From Owenia fusiformis (taxonomy: Eukaryota; Annelida; Polychaeta; Sabellida; Oweniidae): a DNA stretch of 64,000 nt. Within the stretch, counting starts at the first letter, position 1; every line of letters starts with the position of its first letter. The stretch spans positions 3,837,169 through 3,901,168 of the forward strand of contig CAIIXF020000010.1 in NCBI GenBank assembly GCA_903813345.2, written 5' to 3'. This document shows, one piece after another, positions 21,195 to 34,200 of the stretch. Made by a program: the position numbers and the translations under genes. The notes under the pieces were generated by a model, which had not been told where the DNA came from, did not search any database, and saw nothing but the letters and a program-made list of their open reading frames with translations.

Positions 21195-23369
21195 AATGAT
21201 ATATTCATTTGTATTCCTGCATGTAAGGAATAAAACTTTTTCATGCATGGTCATTATCTTTCAGTCCCGGGCTTTCCGGTTGAACAGAAAGCATGAATAA
21301 ATGTACCGAGATTAATAGTTGAGGGGTTATAATATTCTGCGATGCATGGTTTTAGAAAGTTCGATGACATGCTTTAAAAAATTTCAGAACACGTACTATA
21401 TCAAGCTTGCGATTGGGCTTCGTTATGAAGTAACCTCACTTGTTTCACGGTCATCCTAACTCTTCAAATCCAGCAAACGTAACTCGGAACGTTTCCAATT
21501 CTAAGAAGTCGTTTGAATTGTAACGCTACTCTTCACTTCCAGCAAAAGTAACTTGGAACGTTACCAGTTCTAAGAAGTCATTTGAAATGTAACGCTTCTA
21601 TACAGTCCCCTTCGTACGTTTGGAATCACCAATCCCCCAATACATCATGTTATAATGTGAACAGTTAAATGAGAATTAAAGGTGATATCAAGGAAATGTT
21701 GATTACCATATAACTAACCTTGTATTCGCGAATGCAACTAACGCCTGTCGGCTACCGGATTAACCTACTATTATATGACCAACTCATTAAATATGAATGG
21801 AATAGTGGCAGGTACTATTTGTGTTAAACGAGTTACCCATAAAATAGTCGGTCAACCCGGGCCGACAAGCGTTAGTTGCATTCGCGAATACAAGCTCAGT
21901 GTCGAATATGCTATTACAGTTACATAAATACAAAAAAAATTACAAGTAGTGAGTGAAACAATGAACAATAAAAATTATAACAAATTCTTTTTATCCATTC
22001 GTGTTATACTATACTCCTTACATTCACCAGACACGAATGGTACAGCCCTCGTATCGTCTCAAACATGATGAGCAATGTTCTCATGATGTTGATTATATCT
22101 TTTTACTTTCGTTTTGATATAAGTTGGTATTTAAGAGGTGAGTCAGAGCAATAACGGGCATAACGAGTTATATCAACAACAAGGTGAATGTAATCGCCAA
22201 AATTATACAATGATGCAGAGCTTTAGTAGAGATTCTAGCATTGACATTGACGTGTATAGAATACACAGCGTGTGATAATGCATATATAGGACTATAGTCA
22301 TAATGATGATCTTCAAATGTGAGTATATTGCAGTATTGTAGCCATTTTGTAAAACTGTGCAATTATGCAACATGAATTCTGTCCTGTGGGAATTCCATAA
22401 CATTCTTTTGCACAAAATTTTCAATTTTAGGAAGCTTTACTTCCCAAAAATAAACATTACAACAATTCAATTAAGTAGTAAGGTAAAATTAATGCTATTG
22501 TAAATGGTCGATGGAAGGCCCGTGGGCGGCAGATAAAAGTCACAGAAAAATGTATTAAAATATCTAAAATAATCTATTTTGAATTACTCTGTGTACATGT
22601 ACAGTTCATAAAAACTACATAGGCAACTACTACTGCTACTGGGCCAACACCCAAACTCAACTGAGTGAATGCGATTACCATATATCATAGGACACAAAAC
22701 ATTATAAAAAGAAACACAGCAAGCAAAAGTAAAAAAACTGGTTTAAACAATAGATTGTGAAACTGAATAGTAAAACAGGTACAAAAGACTAGAAAACAAC
22801 AGGATTAAAACATATACTGATGTAAAGAGATGAAGGGACCTGTTAATGTGTAAAACTGTTAGATGAATGGCGACTGATCAATATAAAATAATATGATTCA
22901 AATGACTATGTTACACTATAAAAAGTAACACAAAACAGTGTCAAGTGGAAATAAAGCCAGGGGACAAAGTAACAGATATGTAAATAATTTACTCCATCGA
23001 CCATTTTGATTAGCACCTACTATGTAAACAAATATACACCAAAGAATAAACGGTGGGTTATATTCTGAATATTTTCATTCCTTTCAAAAAATCAGACGAG
23101 AGAAAATAGTCTAATTCCAAAAACAACTTTGAATCTAAAAATAAGCATTCAAAGCACTGTACATTGCAACATATGAAAACATATGAAACATATACAAGGC
23201 CTAACTTTTGTATATTTTAGATGGTTAGATAATGTGCAGCAAAACTGTGGCCTTTTGTAATTTATAGAGCTTTAGCCATGCTAATTTTTCGATATTAACA
23301 TGACAGAGAAGCATCAAAATATAAGAGCCCCCGCATATGATAGCAAATACTAAACAAACAAAAATAAAT
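21195..23369. other. Intergenic, no gene recognised
   Basis: It holds a two-copy tandem repeat of about 74 bp at 21457-21600 (AACTTGGAACGTTACCAG type) and the inverted element at 21719-21894. Short open frames near 22.2-22.4 kb have no support. Confidence 0.45.
21719..21894. mobile_element. Short terminal-inverted-repeat element, 176 bp
   Basis: The terminal inverted repeats are about 33 bp: CTTGTATTCGCGAATGCAAC at the left and its inverse GTTGCATTCGCGAATACAAG at the right, continuing through CTAACGC and GTCGG. It is a typical MITE in size. The TCGCGA core of each end is itself palindromic. Confidence 0.75.
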
Positions 23370-23850
23370 AAGGGTTATGTACTGGGAGGTTTTGGATATG
23401 GGGTTTATCCAGAGGGCGATATGCATATCTACCTGAGGGACCGTAGGGACCGAAGGTAGATGTGCATATCTCACGAGGGATGAACCCAATATCCAAACCG
23501 ATCGTACAAAACTGCTTTATCCTATACCAAGTAGAGTTTTCAGGGGCATATGGCCATTTCAATAGTACAAGGTGTAAAAATAAACAAATCATTAATAAGC
23601 TAAGTCATTTTATTTATATTATAATAAAAATTTAAAAAATAATTTTTTTAAAAAATGTGAAAAAATGTTGACAAAGATTTGAAAAAAGATTTTTTAAATG
23701 TGACGTGAAATTACCGGAAGCGGGAAGATATGCATCGAAGCGGGAGATATGGCGGGAGATATGGAGGTTCTGGATATGGAAACCTCAAAATCAGGATACG
23801 GGATATATCTTACCAACTTATCTCCCTAAAACTCTACTTGGCATAGGATA
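23370..23850. repeat. Dispersed repeat, copy 2 (inverted relative to 2490-2870)
   Basis: Shares the GGATATGGGGTTTATCC block, TACCAAGTAGAGTTTT and CGGGAGATATGG segments with the copy near 2.5-2.9 kb, in the opposite orientation. The open frames in it are repeat-borne. Confidence 0.6.
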
Positions 23851-24514
23851 AAAAATAATACCTGTACATTATGTAAAAATCTCCGATACGAACATAAGAA
23901 ACAATATTAACAAAATACATATAATAGATAGATCTGTTCTATTATCCCATATGCTGCTGCTACACCGCTGCACCGAGGTCTTTTGATTGGTTATTTTAAG
24001 ATTTGTCTTATTCACAAAACTATTTGACTGTAGCTACACAAAATACTTTTTAAGGTACTACTAGTATTAGTTATCGTTTGATGTTTGTAGAGGGTGGGAT
24101 CAAAGTCGTCATTCTTTCACTTTCTATGCACTGGTGGATCCCGGGGGGGGGGGGGGCATTGGAAGCATCAAAATATAAGAGGCCAGGCATATGCAAGCAA
24201 ATACTAAACTAACTTCACCCAGACCCCTTGGGTAATCCCAGAAAATAATTTGATAGCAAATACTAAACAAACTCCCCCCCCCCAGAAAAGAATGTGTGCC
24301 CAAAAATATTGAAGGGCCTTAATTGGTGTGGGCCATTTTGCTTTGCCTCTTTGGGCCTTTTTGATCCAAAAAAATGAGCCTTTGATTTCAAAATGTTGGG
24401 CCTAATTATTTTCTTATTTGAAATATGCCCCCCCCCCAAACTTGTGGGCTTCTGGATTCGCCAGTACCATGGGGTACTATTCATAAATAAATTAATCCAT
24501 GCATGATTTTACAG
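23851..24514. other. Intergenic with homopolymers
   Basis: It contains a poly-G run near 24140-24153 and C runs near 24276 and 24429. The minus-strand frame at 24263-24484 spans low-complexity sequence and is not called. No gene is seen. Confidence 0.4.
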
Positions 24515-24652
24515 CCAACTTCACATTCTGCAGCACAAGACAAACCGGTCAAAACAGCACAGTCGAAAATGGTCATACAAGAATGGACGTTTATGAGAGA
24601 TAGTCTGATAGAAATGTCAACGGAGGAAACGAAACTGAAATCGATTAATTAA
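24515..24652 (+). CDS. Orphan terminal coding exon candidate (46 codons with stop)
   Basis: A good acceptor (GATTTTACAG) is followed by 138 nt open in phase 0, ending in TAA at 24650-24652. The encoded sequence is hydrophilic, starting PTSHSAAQDKPVKTAQ and ending EETKLKSIN, and looks like a protein tail. No upstream exon that could join it was found within the preceding 6 kb, so the gene is not defined. It could be chance. Confidence 0.3.
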   Translation, partial: PTSHSAAQDKPVKTAQSKMVIQEWTFMRDSLIEMSTEETKLKSIN

Positions 24653-24669
24653 ACCTCCTTGGGTAGGCC

Positions 24670-24975
24670 AGTACACTGTTGCAAGTAAGTACCGATTAAA
24701 AAGTCATACCTTTATTATATTACATACTATTTATATGTTGTATTGCATTGCATTACAACACATATATTCATATGATATTATAGACGGGTAGGCTTAACCA
24801 TAATGTGTACGGGGGGGGGGGGGGGGTTCGGGTGTTGCAAGTAAGTACTGATTAAAAAGTCATAGCTTTATATTATTTTACATTACATTACATTATAATT
24901 GTATGCATTGCATCGTATTGCATTGCATAACATCACATATTAATTTGATATTATAGACTGGTAGGCTTAAACAAG
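24670..24975. repeat. Two-copy direct repeat of about 158 bp
   Basis: GTTGCAAGTAAGTACCGATT and the following AAAAAGTCATA block near 24674 recur near 24833 as GTTGCAAGTAAGTACTGATT. Both copies run on to a TATTATAGAC(G/T)GGTAGGCTTA block. A long G run (24811-24826) lies at the junction. Confidence 0.7.
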
Positions 24976-25135
24976 CCGATAGACACCACATTGTTTTATT
25001 TTTCACTAAAATACTAATTGTATATGTATATTGTTTTGATAGTTATTTTGGATTTTTGCTGTATGTTCTTCAAATATTTGAATACTTATAAGAACATTTA
25101 TGATTTTCTACTTGTATTCAGTTTTGTTTCATTAC

Positions 25136-25826
25136 CCCAACGAACGAAGTTCGGTAGGGATATAGTGAAGCCCTCCGTCCGTCAGTCCGTCCGTCCGTCC
25201 GTCAGTCCGTCCGTCCGTCCGTCCGTCCGTCCGGAAGATAACTCAAATACGAGTTGACGGACTTTTTCGCAAAAACCATAAATTTTTTATTCTAAACCAA
25301 AGTAATTCATATTATTGTTTGAAATTTTGGTAGTATATTCGCAACATCTATCTATTTCACATATATTCCGTGTTTTTCATCCTGACCCCCAGGGGCCGTG
25401 TATGGGGGGTCAGGAAAACAGTAATTTTCGCTAATTTTTAGATCTTTCTGAAGTATAGCTTTATTATACTCAAATGAAAGGCAATTAAGAGTAGATTGCA
25501 AATATTGTATCTTTTTTCTGATTCGAGCCTCGTAAAATTCAAAATGGCCGTCTAATGTACGATTTCTCAATAATTTTTCGATCCCTTCAAAGTATGGTTA
25601 TATTATACTCAAATTGAAGGAATTTTGGAGTGGATCACAATTATGGTATTATTCTTCAGATTTGAACCTCAGAAAATTCAAAATGGCTGCTTTGCAGGAA
25701 TTCGCAATTCTAAAATCTAAATTTTTCAATTTTAACCAAAGTAATGAGTATAATTGATTGGAATTCGGTAATTGATATTATGTTCGTTGGGATTTGCTAC
25801 TCCGCGGAGTTGCCATTGTCTAGTTT
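25136..25826 (+). mobile_element. Foldback element with CCCAACGAAC ends and a GTCC microsatellite
   Basis: The left terminus CCCAACGAACGAAGTTCGGT is followed by about 17 GTCC/GTCA tetramers. The body has TTCAAAATGGC segments and CCCAGGGGCCGTG. The right terminus is GTTCGTTGGG followed by ATTTGCTACTCCGCGGAGTT. The 10-bp ends are exact inverted repeats. The frame spanning the GTCC run encodes only a Ser-Val-Arg-Pro repeat and is not a gene. Confidence 0.7.
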
Positions 25827-28763
25827 CATTTCAGTTCAGTTCAGTTTTCATAGTTGTCAGTAAATACGCTTATCTAATTTAGGAGTACCTCTCAATGGAT
25901 ATCTGTTTTAGCGTGTCATGTTGTATAGGGTGTTTACCAACAGATCAATGCACAGGTCAATATGCCCCAATTCTATTTCTCAACAATCTAGCATTTCTAT
26001 TACAGTCTGAGTAGAGCTAGAACTTCTCGGAATATAGTCCTATTGTATAACTTAAACAAAACAATCTATCGTTCTTGTTTACGGTGTAGATATACCAGCG
26101 GCCAATTGATCAATAACTTCTAGGGGGAGGGGGTATGTCAAGACTGGTATCACAAGCTCTCTTTATTTAGACTGTATTTAAGGTATCTTATCCATCGTGA
26201 CAATTTCACATCTCTTTACTCGATATCATGATAGTTGATGCCACATGAATGCATAAAAGAGATGGGATTGCCAAATGAAGTCCCCCCTCCCCCAATTAAC
26301 AAGACTTTCACTTGGTAAAATTTATTTTGCCGTGTATGAATATTTCGACTGGCACTCTTCTATGGTAAGATATCAATTGAGAAATGTCTTAAGTGTGCGA
26401 AAGTCAAGTAGTTGGGGTCTACATGACCTGTATCATTCTTACAATGTTATCATTCTTACAATGTTATCATCACAAAATGTATTTTGCCGTTATTGTTTTA
26501 TTGTTTTTAAATGAGTTACAAAAAACAAAAACAGAGAGAGAGGGTCGAGTAGAGGGGTGCCATTAGGACTTGCATTTGTGAGTTATCACCCGGGTGCTAA
26601 CCACCATATGTAAGGCTGCCATCGTATCTGAAACTGGCATCGTATTTTAGACTCTAATTGTCTTCACGTATGGAAAATCCATACTGTCTGTGCCATCATC
26701 CGCTTAGCAAGAGATATGTTAGCCATCCTTAATATGTCAGCTAGTTATCTTCTTTTAGCCATCCACCCGGGGCCATCCATCAACTTTTATTGAGTCAGTC
26801 ACCATCATTCTGATACACCTCGCATCTAAAAACCTGTCTTAGTCGATCTCTGATGCAAGAAGAGAGGGCCATGGTATTTTATGATGGTTATCGACTCATC
26901 ATATCCTCTATGAATCTATCAATAACTTTGCACCAGTCTGGAAGCCATCTTCGACCTAAAATGACTTTAGAAAGTAAGTTATTGGATAATCCCTGTCCCC
27001 GACTTTGTCAGTTGATCATGATTTCCAGCAGTTATTTCTGACGTTCGATTGGAATTCTTCGCCTTGGCGTTGCTGCTATCTAGTTTAGTCGTTATTTTAC
27101 CTCAGATTCTACCAAATCCCTCCTTCACATGGTGACCCAAAACCAGCCAGTCGAAAATGACAGTAATGGTATGAAATATGCTGCAGTACTTCATGACTTC
27201 GTTCTTTATCGTCCCAGGAGACACGTGTCCACTTTTCCGGTTTTCCTTTCACATCCCATAAGTTTCATTCTTAATCAGTTCTTGAGGATGAAGGTAGCTA
27301 TCGTTCTTCCAGAAGTGCCGCTGGTGCCATTCTCGGGTACTTACTATGTTTCCAACGGAATTGCACGCAGTTTTTAAAGTGTTTCGTGCTTCCATATAAG
27401 ACATTCTTGATGGATAGACGTGTCCTCTTTTTCTTTCTTTGTTGTTATCAATTCTATCAAAAAAAAAAATCAGATTTTCAGGATTACTTTTTCATTTTCT
27501 GAATTGGTAACTTTGATATTATATCTTGTATTGAGTCTCTTCATGAATTGCTCATCATTTGGTCAGAAAATAAGATTTTTCTCTCGTTATACTACTAGTA
27601 GTTTTACATTTAGAGTCAATTCTTTTGACCGACCAAATCGAGGCTTTCTGCATCCCGTTTTCACCTGCGGTATATGGCATATTCCACAAGGTAGTATGAC
27701 ATATTCCGCAGGTGAATATAGGCAAGTGTATTCATTGAAATCAATGTATCGCATAATCATTGCGGAAAATGCCATACCCACCTGCGGAATATGCCATATT
27801 CACCCGTATCACAAATACCACTCAACCATGAATGTATGCCATATTCCGCGTAACAACACCAGCTCATTATGTATCTTCTTTGAGGTAGGTGCTACTTCAT
27901 CATGATGATTTTGTTACGTAGAAGTAAAACAATTCTACCAATCGACTGAAATCTTTTACCAAACCTTTCTAATATTACATTTTACCAATCTCCAATATGA
28001 ATAAAATACTACTCACACCATTTGTGGTTGACAAATATATATCAAATTACTCATCTAAAGAATTCACCAAACCCCTATAGATATACATGTACCATGATCT
28101 TTATATGTTACGGAGTATGTCCGGGTTACGGTAAACGCCAGTGTAACTGGTATTTAGTAGACTCTGGATGTCCTCGCTTAATTTGGTCAATGGAGAGGAT
28201 GCGATCGGTTTTTCAACTTAAAACCTGCCTATTCGCAGACAAAATGAACCAGCACAAGCAATGACAATGTCAATCGTGCCTCTGCACGAAATTCGAAGGA
28301 AGCCTAATGTTCTAATACGAAGTTATGTGTAAAATAATCAATTACTATATTTCTAATATTCTGATGAAATCATTTTGCTCGTCCCAATTGACTACATCCC
28401 CCCTCACATTGAGTTATTTCCATTATCTTTTTATCGATATTTAGACTATTCAGGGTAATTATTAAAAGCCTTCGTTTAAATAAGTTAAGGGTTATTAATG
28501 GAAAAACGATCATCCAGCGTGTAGGACGTTCAAGCCTTTTCAATAACTTCATATTGGATGACAATAGGCTTCCGACGAATTTCTTGCAGAAACATGATTG
28601 AAATTGTCATTGCATATGCTGGTAGATTTTCACTGCGAGTGAGCAACCTTTGAATTAAACATAAATTGTGTGAAATCTGTAATAGGTATTAAAGAAAAAA
28701 TCTAGTTTTGACGGGACCTAGCTTTTAAATCACCTTACATTTCAATTATACTTTTGATTCTAG
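25827..28763. other. Intergenic, upstream of the giant AAA gene
   Basis: No gene could be supported. A diverged relative of the CCGCGGAGTTGCCAT element end is seen near 27042-27095. A hairpin and repeated motif lie at 27662-27865. The open frame at 27420-27905 starts without a good context and crosses the hairpin. The 5' UTR exon and promoter of the giant gene may lie here but were not located. Confidence 0.4.
27662..27865. repeat. Hairpin and repeated CACCTGCGGAATATGCCATA motif
   Basis: CACCTGCGG at 27662 pairs with CCGCAGGTG ending at 27715, with GGCATATTCC / GACATATTCC in the arms. The same motif recurs near 27779 (CACCTGCGGAATATGCCATA) and near 27837 (ATGCCATATTCCGCG). Confidence 0.6.
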
Positions 28764-28777
28764 GCACGCTCGACAAA

Positions 28778-31264
28778 ATGCCTCTTGACACCGTAGCGAT
28801 AATAAAAACATATCGGCAGTCAACCGTCATCCTACAGCCATGTGGAGTCACTGTGCAAGATGTACTCTATCATCCTGACAGTTTGTCGTCTACATATGAT
28901 AGATCGATCGTATACAGCATTTTCAACCCAGAGAAAATCGACCTTCAAAGGTATGTTATACCTATACCTCTTTATCTAAATGTTGATGGGGTAATAGCTA
29001 ACGATAACATCACAAAGATAGCCATATTGACCAGCCAGGTCAAACAACAGGGTGATGGAAATAACAAACAATCTCAACTTTTAGTATTTGATCTTAAAAG
29101 CACAGTTTCGTTTTCTGCAAAAGTTGCATTTTACCCAGAATCTGCTGTAATGAAAATGTCATGGCTGAATGATTCAACAATTGGGGTTGTAACATCAAAT
29201 GCTGTTTTTCATTATAATGTTCTGCCTACATTTAAACAAGATCCCGTACAGGAAACGCCGATTTTAAGCTTTGCTGAGCAGTTTAATGAAGTGACCAACT
29301 ACGAAATATCATATGATGGAAAGTTTGCCTTACTTGAAGCTCAGTTGGTTGGAAATACCTGTCCAAGCTTTTATATCTGTGATACAAGTACCAAATTCAT
29401 TCAACATCTCGATGGAGTGAAAGGTTGTCATTTGCAAAGAGTTCTTACAGACCAGACATGGATATCTGCCATAGTATACAAACGCGGCAAATGGATATTC
29501 TATTCTCAGAAACTTGAGCCCAGGGATCAACTTGTAGACAGAACATTCAATACAGCCGAACCGCTTGATGTTTATTGGCCAGAAGAAACATGTATACAAT
29601 TTTGTCATACTATCCATGAGATTTCTACACAATATTATTTGATATCACAAGAGCAGAAAGTGATGGTAAGATTTAACACTGACTGTCGAATCAAAGAGTC
29701 AATTCATAGTTCATTTACGGACTTTAAAATCGCACCTAATGGAGATATCACAGCATTGAACCGTGAGAAAAATGATACTACTATTTACACAAGCGTTGAA
29801 ATGAATCCCAATCTACATGCTCCGAAATGTCCATTGTGTCGCCATATCCCACATGCTGACTATAATTGCGATGCGAAGTCTCTGGCTATTCTTGAGATGT
29901 TCTACAGTCACAATAATCTCAGTGGCCATATATTAGTGGCTGGAGATGCAATACTTCCTAATTTCGTATCCAGAGAACTGTTTATGACCCTAGATGACAA
30001 CCGACATCTTTATCGTAACGCAAAACATGTAACAATCGCTGGGATAGCTATTCCTAAACAAGATCTCCGTCACCATGAACATATGAAAGAAAATGTTCCG
30101 TCAACCACAGGACTCGTTCTAACCCCGAATACAGAGAGAAACCTGAAGAGCATTATACACTCAGTCGTTCTAAACCACCCTGTAATCATCGAGGGGAGTA
30201 CCTCTGGGGGAAAGACAGCATCAGTCGCATACTGTGCAAGCATTACCAACTCACCCCTACTTCGTTTCAATCTGACCCCACAATCTTCTATATCAGATTT
30301 GCTCGGAACGTTAGAGTTTGCCGACAATGATGACCATGAACATGAACAAGTTAAAGAAGAATCCTATATGAAACAAGACAGTAGTTCAAGCGGTCCAAAT
30401 TTAAAGCTTGTGTTCAGACCAGGAATGTTGAGTCGTGCAGTAAAAGAAGGATATTGGCTATTACTTGATGAAGCCAATATTGCAGGAGACGGAATTCTTA
30501 GAGTAATAGAAGATCTAGCTAATTCGGGAGTTCTCCAAATTAGAAGTAACATGTTAGCTGGACAAACAGATGCACTCTCTGGGTGCATCCAATATAGACA
30601 ACATCCAAACTTCAGACTGTTTCTTACCCAAAATCCACCAGACGATAATGCCTACAGAGGCACAAGAAATATATTCTCAGAGTCACTCCTTAGCCACTTC
30701 AAACCTGTAGTATTCCAAACAATACCTCTGTATCCAGATTGCTATGAGATTGTCAAATCCACATTAGTTGAGGATACCAACACTGCGCATGTTTTAATTG
30801 CATTGTTCGAAGAGGTGAATGAAGTGAGAAAACGGTCAGAACAGAACATAGTCCTGCTGACTATGAGGGACCTGCTGCACGCATGTGCAATCATAAAACA
30901 GTGTTCGCGTTCTGATGTATCAGTTGGACTATTCTATCTGTTTTCACAGCATATGACTGCGGATCTTAAAAAGAAAGTACATTTGCTAGTTCAAAGAATG
31001 ATAGGGCCTCTGAATAATATTGTGACTTTAAAAAGAGACATGTTTCCTCCTACAACAGCATTGCTTGAGAAGCACACTGAGATGTTTCAGTTTTTCAACT
31101 TGTGTCACCAGACCAAAAGACCAGGGCTACTAGTTGGCGAGAACTACTCTGGAAAACTGACATCTATAACAACGTGGGCAGAAATCATGAAGATTGAGAC
31201 TGAGATATATTACACAAATGCTGAAACAACATCCGAAGACCTCATAGGAAAAATACAACCTCAG
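28778..31264 (+). CDS. Giant gene exon 1: clathrin-like propeller, Cys/His cluster, AAA1, start of AAA2
   Basis: This 829-codon exon begins after the acceptor TTTTGATTCTAG (28763) and ends at CAG|GTATAG in phase 0. Residues 1-345 resemble the clathrin heavy chain N-terminal seven-blade propeller: a LLVFDLKSTVSFSAK strand is followed by MKMSWLNDSTIGVVTSNAVF, matching the clathrin order of an IFN-like strand, a W-x-S-x-N block and a VTxNAVYHW block. Next come CPLCRHIPHADYNC (351-364), a possible metal site, and AAA1 with Walker A GSTSGGKT (about 472), Walker B WLLLDEAN (about 561) and FLTQNPPDD (sensor 1). The final part has a weakened Walker A, GENYSGKL (about 787), which begins AAA2 and is completed by exon 2. 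Confidence 0.85.
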
Positions 31265-34200
31265 GTATAGTCCTCCTATTAAAATTGTTTCTTAAAAAGA
31301 AACTGCATATCTTTCAAGTTTATATTAGCTGTAATATTAACTTGTTTACGTATTAGAGTGTTTCATTTTTCAACAATTATCTCAGATAACAATGGCCCTT
31401 TAACATCTGGTTACAAATGGCACTGCAGGGTGTTCACTGATTTTTTCAACAAAATCGGATAGCGTTAAAACCATTTTTCCCAGGATTACGTTGCGGACCA
31501 CGCCCACTTTTCAGAGGAAAGCATTGTTTCACACACTTCTTTGTTGCTCATTTACTGGGAATGGTTGGAACCAATTTTCCTGTTATAAGCATTTGGGAAT
31601 ACATCAAAACACTCTCAATTGATGCAAACTAAACTGTTCTAGCGCTTGTATCGCCGAGATATAGCAGATCTCCTGGCCCGGGAGTCGCAAAATTAAAAAA
31701 GAATACCAGGAAGTTAAATCCACGGAGGCTTTTTCTGTCAACTATTTCAATTTTTTAGAAAGGATATGTATCGATATGGTGAACTGAATTCAACAATGTT
31801 TTTCTCTTAAACCAGTTATTGAAAACATCTCTTAAAAACACGGTCCTTTATGTAATGTTGACTGATTGACAACAATTTATTGCGAAAATTATTTGTTTAT
31901 ATCTTATATAACTGTTTTTGTTTTGTGAGTGCAATTGTTTGTTGTTCCTTTCTACCAATTCTTGAGAATGAAATAAAAAGATACTTTTTTAAAATCAACC
32001 AAACTTTCCTTTGTACAATTACAATATTGAGAGACCTAAGCACATTGTGTTTTTGTCGTTTTGTTCCAATGAGATTCGGATAGATGTTTCATTTCATTTC
32101 GAACATATGATAACAAGAACAAAATAAGTGTCTGATGTGTTTTCTAAAATAATACAGAAAAGCATTATGCATTTTTTCAAACTCTATTGTTACCATTTAA
32201 AAGATGACCATTAAATTTACGATGTGTAAAATGTTTAGAATTTTTTAAAACGTGTGTTCATAAAGTTCACCATATCGATACCAATCCCTTTTCATCATAA
32301 AATAACAAAATATCCCACTATAAATCTAATAAAACATGTTTTAGAATTAAATTGGCTGAAATCATTTTTTATTTTGGCGCTATCTCGGCGATAAAAACAA
32401 ATAGAATTGACTAGTTCACATCAATTAAGAGTGTCTCGAAGTACTCCTAAATGCTTATTACAGGAAAATTGGTTCCAACCATTCCCGTAAATAATTACAA
32501 AAGCAAAAAGTGCGAAACAAGGTTTTCCATTGAAAAGTGGGCGTCGCCCTCAATGTAATTCAATGGGACGGAAAGAATGACCGACGGACCAGTTTTAACG
32601 TTATCTGATTTTATTTTAAAAATCCGTGGACTTCCAGCACCATTTGATATAGATATTTCACTTATTGTGATTTTATAACATGGGGTCTATCGGGATTCTC
32701 CCCTACCTAGAAGTCACCTTTACAAAGAAAATTAAATTTTCAAAGTTGATAAACACCTTTTAAAACCACATATCTATGTTTAAACCCTTATCATACAAGG
32801 TCAAATGATATGTTCTTGTACTTTTAAGGAGGAAGGAACTTCACCTTTTCTTTGGACGGATGGGCCAGTTACAAGAGCAATGAAAAGGGGAAGGTGTTTG
32901 GTACTGTGTGGCATTGATCAGCCCGATGAGACTGTGTTGGAGTCAATGAATCCCATTCTTGAAGCGAGAGGCAATCGACGGATCGAGATAGGAAATAAGC
33001 TAATTGATGTGCACGATGACTTCTTTGTCATATCTACTTACAACAAATCAGATGACATGTCACTGAAACTAACACCAGCGCTTCTCAGTCGGTATTTGTG
33101 CTTTGATATGCCGTCGGGGATGACAGGCTCGGATATAACATCCCTTGTTCGTGCTGGTATCACGTCCGATAACTTCAGAAGAAACGTACAAATAAAGGTC
33201 ATGGCATATTGCAAAAGAGGGGATGCTTCATTAGGTAATCTTTGTCGATTCTTGAGAGCTTCCAATAAAATTGTTCAGAAGCTTGACATGACTGATACCG
33301 TGTCCATGTGTGGAATAGTTGACAAACACCTAGACACACTTGTGAAGATACTTTTTGAGAACAAAGGCATGGACATAAAAACAGATGACATTGACACAGA
33401 CTCTGATGAGTTGAATCAAATGATTGCCTGGTTTGAGAAGAATAGTTACTGTCTACAGGGAACTTCGCGAATTGTATTGGCATCTCATCTCTTACAACTT
33501 ATGCAGATGAATATCCCTGTGCTGTTACAAGGTGTGGCAGGTGTTGGTAAAACATCTATCGTCAAATGTATGGCAGAATATCTGAAATACAAAAGGAGTG
33601 AAATAACCGTGTTCAGTTTCAACAAGGAAACATCCATATCTGACCTGATGGGTTGCTACATGCCGGCTAAAGGAAGGGTAATGTTTAAAGAAGGTCCGTT
33701 GTGCTTGGCTTTGAAAGAGGGGTGGATATTCGTAGCAGATGAACTGAATCTTGCTCAACAAGAGGTAGTCGCCTACCTGACACCACTCTTAAACAACCCT
33801 AAAAGATTCCTGAATTCGGTAAATGGAAAAAAATATGACATTCATGACAGATTCTCCTTTATTGCTACACAGAACCCTCCTGAATATGCTGGACGTAACG
33901 TGCTTCCACAAGCAGTCCAGTCGAGGCTCGTGAAACTGGAAATTCAGGATTATTCTAAAGAAGAGATAATAAACATTATGCTGACGAGAGAAAAAACAAC
34001 TACTGACAAGCCAAAACTAAAAAAAGAAGAGCTACACAAACGGATGCAACACGTGGTGCAAGAAGTCATGAATGCCGGAATATCACCAACACCAACACTT
34101 CGGCACTACTTGAAACTAATGCAACGACTCATTCAAAGAGGACACATTTATCAGAGGAAATCTAAATGGAAGGAATTCATAGCATTGCACATCAACGTAT

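Noticed and set aside
25018-25257. Plus-strand frame ending in a Ser-Val-Arg-Pro repeat
   Set aside because: The repeat is the translated GTCC microsatellite of a mobile element.
27420-27905. 161-codon plus-strand frame
   Set aside because: There is no proper ATG context, it crosses a hairpin and repeated motif, and no domain or splice context is seen.
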